A stretch of DNA of 64,000 bases from Uloborus plumipes (taxonomy: Eukaryota > Arthropoda > Arachnida > Araneae > Uloboridae): assembly GCA_038373865.1 (NCBI GenBank), contig JAXGGA010001668.1, forward strand, positions 62,001 through 126,000, in the 5' to 3' direction. Positions 58,179-64,000 of the stretch are shown here, piece after piece. Numbering within the stretch: position 1 is the first letter of the stretch; each line of letters opens with the position of its first letter. Under the pieces are notes generated by a model. The model searched no databases. It was given only the letters and a program-made list of their open reading frames with translations, and was not told the origin of the DNA. The translations under genes were made by a program, and so were the position numbers.

Positions 58179-58218
58179 AAACCTTCCTACACCAAAAATA
58201 TTTGGTGTAGGAAGGTTT
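58179..58218. repeat. perfect 18-bp hairpin
   Basis: AAACCTTCCTACACCAAA, a 4-base loop, and its exact complement TTTGGTGTAGGAAGGTTT. A related TTAGGTGTAGGA stands just left at 58156. Confidence 0.8.
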
Positions 58219-58979
58219 TTAAAATTTTCCTCATGTTATTGTTCGACGGAAGGGGGGGGGGGCATACTAATTGAATTAAAATTGAAATATCTGTGACGGT
58301 AAACTATAGAGGGAGCCTTGAAAAATCCCAGTACTTTCCCTCCCTGGACTAGCTCACTGCCCCCCGGATCAGGAGCGACAAAAAAGGAGGGCAAGAGGGG
58401 GCACCCCCAGAGGGGTAGCAACCCCAAATTTCTTTCTCAGTATGAGGGCCGTGGTGGCCCGATCGCCACACTTTCGCCAATGTTAGATAGGTTATATATT
58501 GTATGTTATTTTCAATTATAATAAAACAATAATAGTGGCAAAGTAAAAAATATCCAATAACAACATCATTGGATGTTAATAGATCGCAATTATTGTTAGA
58601 AGTACAAAAAATAAAAATAAAAGAATTCAATTAATAAAATAATTTGAGAATTTATATTAAAAGCTACTGCGATTAATTTTTATGAACTAACGATAAGTTT
58701 TTTTCAACCTTTTGTCGCACATTAATTTTTGAAGGTTTGTAGCTTTTTCTTTCTAAATATTTTAACTAAAATATTTTTGAAAATCTGAAGACAATCATAC
58801 TTTATCTGGAAATTGTGAAAAATCAAATATGCAGAATGCTTCCATGTCCAGTACAAAGTCGGAGGAATAGCACATAATTTTTGTTTTAGAAGCAAAAATT
58901 GGTAAAAAGGAAAGAAGAAAAGTAATTACATCATCTAAAAGGTTTATCAAACAATGAAATTTTTAACTGGGATTTTCGT
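58219..58979. other. no gene recognised
   Basis: Includes G runs and GGGGGCACCCCCAGAGGGG near 58398, likely transposon debris. No gene is supported. Confidence 0.4.
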
Positions 58980-59212
58980 AAAAAAGAAAATATTCAAATA
59001 GGTCCTCACATCATACCGGATAACCCTCACAGCAATTCCGGATATCTCCCACATCAATACCGGATACTTTGCCGGATATCCTGAAAAAATCTTCCGGATA
59101 TCCGCATCCGGGGCGGTCAGCCGGATCGGATATCCGGAAGTACCGGATACTTAAAATATCAGCCGGATAGGCCGGATACCGGATAGTTACCGGATATCCG
59201 GTCCATCCATAA

Positions 59213-59215
<3 letters not shown>
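58980..59215. repeat. CCGGATATCCGG-rich transposon end
   Basis: Dense overlapping CCGGATA and TATCCGG words end in CCGGTCCATCC. The layout is like the GAGTACTCGG array at the ends of the hAT element at 2245-3773, so a hAT terminus is likely. The other end was not found. Confidence 0.55.

Positions 59216-59216
<1 letters not shown>

Positions 59217-59266
<50 letters not shown>
59217..59266. repeat. (AT)n microsatellite
   Basis: About 25 AT units. Confidence 0.95.
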
Positions 59267-59269
<3 letters not shown>

Positions 59270-59534
59270 GGTCGTATTTAAGGAGTGAGTTTTTAGGGTT
59301 CAAACCCCCTCCGAATTTTTTCAAAACTATTACAAAAATGCTTTTCATAGTTTCTCACCAAACGCAAACTACTGTCGCTATTTTATTTTTAATTTCTTAT
59401 TTACTTTGAAACTGCATTTGAAACATGAAATTATCATTATTGACTAATTGTACAAATTAAGTGTTTTTATTGCAGTATTTATATTTTTATTGTAGTTATT
59501 GCAAACACGATTTTTTAACATTACGGGTCTGGGT

Positions 59535-59960
59535 CATATTCCCGACAGCCGAAATCCCGACAGCCAAAATCCCGACAATCGAAGTCCCGACAAGCCAGAA
59601 TCCCGACACTGTCAAAATCCCGACAAGCCAGAATCCCGACAGGGCAAAAATCCCGAAAAGCCAGAATCCCGACAGGGCCGAAATCCCGACACGACCAGAA
59701 TCCCGACTGGGACGAAATCCCGACACGGCCAGAATCCCGACACGGCCGAAATCCCGACACGGCCAAAATCCCGACAGGGCCGAAATCCCGACACGGCCAG
59801 AATCCCGACAGAGCCAAAATCCCGACAGGGCCAAAATCCCTACACGGCCGGAATCCCGACATGGCCGGAATCCCAACACGGCCAAATTCCCGACACGGCC
59901 AAATTCCCGACACGGCCAAAATCCCGAGACAGCCAGAATTTCGAGTGGGTCGAATTCCCT
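59535..59960. repeat. minisatellite of AATCCCGACACGGCCA units
   Basis: About 24 units of 16-18 bp with the core AATCCCGACA and a variable tail (CGGCCA, GGGCCG, AGCCAG). Because most units are a multiple of three and lack stops, long frames are open on both strands; they are repeat artefacts, not genes. Confidence 0.92.
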
Positions 59961-60240
59961 ACAGAATCTAAATACAATCACTCATAGAACATATACTAAT
60001 TAACATATACTATTAGTTACATATACTAATTAATAGTTTTGCTGATCACAAATTCATTGCATATTTTTGGGGGAAGGGAGGGGGGGGGTCAAAAGGTATG
60101 AAGTTTGAAAATTGAATTTTCGCAACTTGGAGTTAAACTATTATGACCTATTGTTATACCTATTATATGTGACCTATTGCTACACCTACATGTTAAACTA
60201 TTATATTTTATCACATATATTCATGAAGAAAATGAACTAG

Positions 60241-60560
60241 ACTGTAAAAAACGAATGTTGTTTTTACAGTAAAATACAGCTAATTCAATAGTAGTAAACT
60301 GTAAAAATTTGTCATTTTACACTAATAAACTAAAATTTCTGCTTTTACAGTACTAAACTGTGAAATTGCTAATTTTAGTTTATTACCGTGCATTTTATTT
60401 TTAAACTGGAACATCTGCTGCCAGTATTATACTCTTGTTTATACAGTATAATACAGCAAAATTTTACAGCAATAAACTGTAAAATTTTTAATTATACTGT
60501 AAGAAACTGTAAAATTAGTAATTTTACAGTTTATTACTGTGCATTTTAAATTGGAACCAG
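60241..60560. repeat. dispersed TTTTACAGTTTATTACTGT repeat, inverted copy
   Basis: Same family as 8161-8522 in opposite orientation, sharing AACTGGAACATCTGCTGCCA-type and AGTTTATTACTGTGCATTTT words. Confidence 0.6.
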
Positions 60561-61710
60561 AAGGATTGGAATTAGAATTGTGGTCACTCATTCGAAGTAA
60601 TATTTCTTAAATTAATGTTTCTTGATTTCGACACTAAAAGAGTTTGTAAAACGTAGTTTGGAACTTTGAAACAATTTTGAAGTGTCAGGTATTTAAAATC
60701 TGAATGAAACTAGTAGTTTGTAAGTAGTAATAGGGTTTTCAGAAAAAAAAATTTTTGTTTAGCATTTTGGGTCTAGTTTTAAAAAAAAGTTAGATGGAAT
60801 TTAAAACCCTAAAAACAGATCCTTTAAATACGGCCATAGCCTACACACACCTAATAGACTATATAGTCTATATAGGGTCTTATACAGACCTATCTCAATT
60901 CGTCATTGCAGAAAACATTATTTGAGTTTAAGGCGTCAAATTTTATTTATTTTTTTTTTCTTTTCAATAATTTGTTCACAAAATCTGGGAGGAAGCATGT
61001 GTGGCTCTGCACCTATTAGGCAGCTGAGTGTTTTAGCAGTGAAGTTATTAACTGTAGCCGTATCTACAAAATTTGCATTGCATTGTTTTGTTTTCGTTTG
61101 TGTATCGTGATCATTGTTGTGATTTCGTTTTTCATCTTCTCTATTTAAGTAAATATAATTTTTCTATGTACCTAATTAAAATGTGATCACTTTTGAATGA
61201 TTTAAATGATTCTTGACCTTTTCTGGATGATTAAGACCTTTTTAAACCCCTTGTCCCGCCCGGTCAAAAACTGCAATTGATCGTTCAGAATTACAGCCTG
61301 ATTTCAGAAACACTGCAAAACATTTTGCTATGTTGCAGGGTGTGTCACAACTAACACTATACCAATTGAATATTCTTTTTTTTTTAATTAGTTCCGTTAC
61401 TGTGTGCGGTTTTTCAGCTAAAATTTGATGAATAACGTGACGGTATTGCATGCACTGATCAGGTAAACATATTACCTGATCAGGTAAACTAACTAATCAC
61501 ATGCCACCTGGTAATTAAACAGCATATTTTAGCGATTAATAAACTGTTGAACATTACATTTATCATTTTCTATAGCATCTCTAATTTGCAATACAAATGC
61601 CCCCCCCCCCCCTCCCCAAATTCAGTGGTTTTATGTAGGGAGAGAGGGGTATGATTTGCTTTCGTCCTTTACCTCGGTTAAAACATGTGTATAAAAAACG
61701 AAAAATATGA
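60561..61710. other. no gene recognised
   Basis: Contains a short repeat of TGATCAGGTAAAC around 61456-61490 and a C run near 61601. No exon is supported. Confidence 0.4.
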
Positions 61711-61714
61711 CACA

Positions 61715-61985
61715 ACACACGTAACTCGCAGCAACGCAACAAGAATCACACTTTATACATGCACCCCAAGAGCGTAACACGTATAATAACAATCCTAAAT
61801 GTAATGAGGATACCGACCCCGGTGACGTATCCTAACTTTTGCGCGAGACACAACATACGTAACTCACAGCAACGCAACAAGAATCACACTTTATACACGC
61901 ACCCCAAGAGCGTAACACGTATAATAACAATCCTGAATTTAATGAGGATACCGACCCCGTTGACGTACCCTAACTTCTGCGCGAT
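61715..61985. repeat. two tandem copies, 138-bp period
   Basis: ACGTAACTCGCAGCAACGCA through GACGTATCCTAACTTTTGCG recurs with few differences. The period is a multiple of three, which keeps one frame open, but composition does not suggest a protein. Confidence 0.85.
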
Positions 61986-62747
61986 TACCACAATTGGCTG
62001 CAATCTTTGGCATCGTAAAATAATCCTAAGTAAACCATAAAACTGAGAAATCGCCAAGCGGGATCTGGTAAGAACGCCAACGGGACCTGTATCGAAGTGT
62101 ATCCGTTTAAAGTATCTGAAATTCACAAACGTCATTATCATTGAAAATCGGTCACCAAACTAGAAGTGTTGACTAGTTACTGGCTGCCTTGAATTTTAAA
62201 TTAAAAATCAGACCAAGAAAGTAGACAAGAGAAAAGTCCTGTTCGCAAGTAAGTGTCTACAAGTTCTTTTATGGATTGCCCGAATACATTTCTTCTGCCT
62301 CCTCCTAGTGCTGGGACTGTACCAACACACACACAGGACACAGTGTGGTAGCAGACTCCTCTAGGGTATAAGCTCTAATAGAGCTCTTTTTGGAAAAGAA
62401 GGAATTAGCTGACCTAGAAACTACAAAATTCTTAGAAATAGTCAGTGTAAAAGAGTATTGGTAACAAAATTGGACTGAAATAGCTATTGGGTGTTGACTT
62501 ATGGAGATCGCCTTAAATTTGGAAAGTTAGAGAGGTTCTCACCCATTGAAATTAATATTGGAACAACCATTGGAAAAATATATGTTGACTTACTGAGGTA
62601 GTTGAATTATTTGCATGTCAATGACCAAAATTTCACTGTGCTGTGAGCTGAGATTTTATCTCACATTGAGGATCAGCCAGAAAAGAAAAGCTAGTCAAAT
62701 GGTTTGTTTAATGGGTTTGCTATATTTGTTCTCTAGTACAATAGGTA
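61986..62747. other. no gene recognised
   Basis: No feature is supported. Confidence 0.4.
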
Positions 62748-62786
62748 GTTTAGCCCTTACTTAGGAACGGTTACTCACTGCTTTAT
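62748..62786. repeat. snapback repeat family, terminal fragment
   Basis: TTTAGCCCTTACTTAGGAAC and GGTTACTCACTGCTTTAT match the right terminus of the family. Confidence 0.7.
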
Positions 62787-62899
62787 ACCTAAGCTCTGCC
62801 TTAAAAATTTTTTCGAGTTGTACCATTTCCATGTGCGGTCGCTCGCTGGTGTTTTAATTTCACATTAGCTACCAGTTTTTTTCAGCTCTCTTTGCTCTA

Positions 62900-63060
62900 T
62901 AAGAGGATTTTTGCCTCCAACTCGTTTACTTTCATATTCCATGCTGATGAGGGCATAATAAGCCCGAAACTGCAGTCCATGGGTCGAAATGAATGAGTTA
63001 GCGGTGTATGGCATGTTCCTGCCTTAGCCCATGCTTAAGGGCGGTTACTCACTGCTTTAT
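62900..63060. repeat. snapback repeat family, best copy
   Basis: GCCTCCAACTCGTTTACTTT pairs with GAAATGAATGAGTTAGCG, and the right end is ACTCACTGCTTTAT. It matches 19759-19950 and 39949-40044. Confidence 0.8.
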
Positions 63061-63466
63061 TGCTCTTTGTGTTCCGACTAAATCGAATCTTCTAGGAAAA
63101 TTTTCAAGGAAATTTTTATAACTGCAATTTAACCCCCTTACTGACCACTCTGATCCACTTAACATGTAACTTTGAGACTGTCAGCCGCAGAGTGGTTAAA
63201 GTTCATTAAATGTATTGAAGTAATTTTTACTTAATACATGACTTCACCAGCTAAAATGTGTAAGAAATTTTTATCATTAATCAAGCCTTTTGATATGTTT
63301 ATGCCTATTGTTTGCAAAATTTACCGTGTGGAATTAATAAAAGAAGTAAAGAGTTAATAAGCATGGTTGACGGCAATTAGATTTGGCTATATATTTGACT
63401 TTGTTAAAATCACATACATTATTTAGAAGCATTTCAAATGAAATATGTTCTTTCCCCTCTTTTTAG

Positions 63467-63540
63467 CCATGACACAAAATTATACTGAAATATTTTCTGT
63501 ATATCAAAAATACATGGAAGAAGAGGAAATTGCTAGAGAA
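63467..63540 (+). CDS. candidate exon of unknown gene
   Basis: A pyrimidine tract TTCTTTCCCCTCTTTTTAG leads into 74 bases ending at GAA|GTAAGT. If entered with one base pending, the frame reads MTQNYTEIFSVYQKYMEEEE with IARE, ending phase 0. Other frames stop early. It is an acidic amphipathic helix. It lies on the kinase strand, and its length and helix fit the segment after the kinase exon 3 region. However, exon 3 ends in phase 2 and would force a stop here. Either another exon intervenes or it belongs to another gene. I do not recognise the protein. Confidence 0.35.
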
Positions 63541-64000
63541 GTAAGTTTTTTTTTTTTTTTCTCCTTTTTTCTATGTACTCAAATGTATCATAATAACTGT
63601 TTGGAATGAGGATTTTGAAATATCTGTACCTTTGAATGCATGAGATAATTTTTCTCCTAGTCAAAATGAGAAATCTTATAGATGCCATTTTTGATAGATT
63701 AAATATAAGTGAAGGTATATAAAAAAATCTCTTGTGCAAAGAGTAATGCTTACCATACCTCATAACTATACTACATGCATTTAAAGATCATCGAAATTAA
63801 AGATATACATTGTTTAGTTTTTTTCTTATAAATCTTATTTTATCTTAATGGGACTGGAAAGCAGAAGTTAAATATTATCCAAAGGTTAATTCAATTATGT
63901 CAGTGTTTTCTAAAATTTGAAATCACCTTGTCTCAATTAGCATATCTTATATCCTATTATTTCTTGTTATTCTGTTTCCTGAACTCGCATTGCATACTGA
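63541..64000. other. no gene recognised
   Basis: AT-rich sequence after the candidate donor; intron if the preceding exon is real. Confidence 0.4.

Noticed and set aside
59535..59960. Repeat-spacer look suggesting a CRISPR array
   Set aside because: Units are contiguous 16-18 bp minisatellite repeats without unique spacers, in a eukaryotic context.
59461..60003. Open frames of 132-180 codons on both strands
   Set aside because: Products of the 16-18 bp minisatellite, whose unit mostly keeps frame and lacks stops.
61759..62040. 93-codon frame
   Set aside because: It simply reads through two copies of the 138-bp tandem repeat.
63120..63200. TTAACCCCC...GAGTGGTTAAAG as a second TTAA MITE
   Set aside because: Pairing is limited to ACCACTCTG with CAGAGTGGT and the ends do not mirror well.
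1..64000. tRNA or rRNA genes
   Set aside because: No cloverleaf with A/B-box sequence and no rRNA-like conserved block was seen on either strand by eye; a covariance-model scan was not possible.

Overview
This window reads as nuclear DNA of an AT-rich, repeat-dense animal genome, most likely an arthropod and perhaps a chelicerate such as a spider. The reasons are GT-AG introns of 0.8 to more than 3 kb, an animal-type choline kinase split into small exons, and a repeat load of CR1-type LINE, hAT, Tc1/mariner, pogo-like, piggyBac-like and Helitron sequences. The phylum is an inference from gene style and repeat mix; no sequence search was run. Nothing looks bacterial or viral, and no tRNA, rRNA or CRISPR array was seen.

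The only host protein gene recognised with confidence is the 5' part of a choline/ethanolamine kinase on the + strand (exons 38665-38792, 41761-41983 and 42755-42882). Phases join cleanly and give about 158 residues of the N-terminal lobe. The catalytic half is not recognisable downstream and probably lies beyond the window. A candidate exon of unknown gene sits at 63467-63540. At the left edge, a compact GC-richer promoter-like block (about 5741-5910) faces two ways. On the - side it is followed by four degenerate tandem units, three of which end in a good splice donor, and further left by a candidate untranslated exon (970-1050). This looks like a cluster of alternative first exons.

The rest is mobile DNA in layers. 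2.2-3.8 kb: hAT element with a decayed transposase and a nested MITE. 8.2-9.5 kb: repeats, a decayed coding stretch and pogo-like termini. 9.96-11.33 kb and 20.36-21.93 kb: two giant foldback elements with arms of about 680 bp. 15.7 and 30.2 kb: two copies of one 0.9 kb TA-flanked MITE. 26.1-33.5 kb: a TA-flanked interval with pogo-like 24-bp ends that contains a long-TIR element, itself split by a dead Tc1-like transposon, plus a TTAA-flanked MITE and a GGCGCA-type array. 34.7, 40.5, 43.1 and 51.5 kb: hAT-type MITEs with 8-bp target duplications. 43.7-49.8 kb: two 2 kb units in inverted orientation with a higher-order tandem repeat, the right one nested in a further TIR element (47070-50991). 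52.8-53.1 kb: Helitron fragment with a textbook 3' end. 53.9-58.1 kb: a nearly full-length antisense CR1-like retrotransposon. 59-62 kb: microsatellite, minisatellite and other tandem repeats.

The most unusual observations are a canonical -1 frameshift heptamer exactly at the ORF1/ORF2 joint of the CR1-like element, the tandem candidate first exons with a bidirectional promoter, and the paired 2 kb inverted units carrying an A-B-C higher-order repeat.
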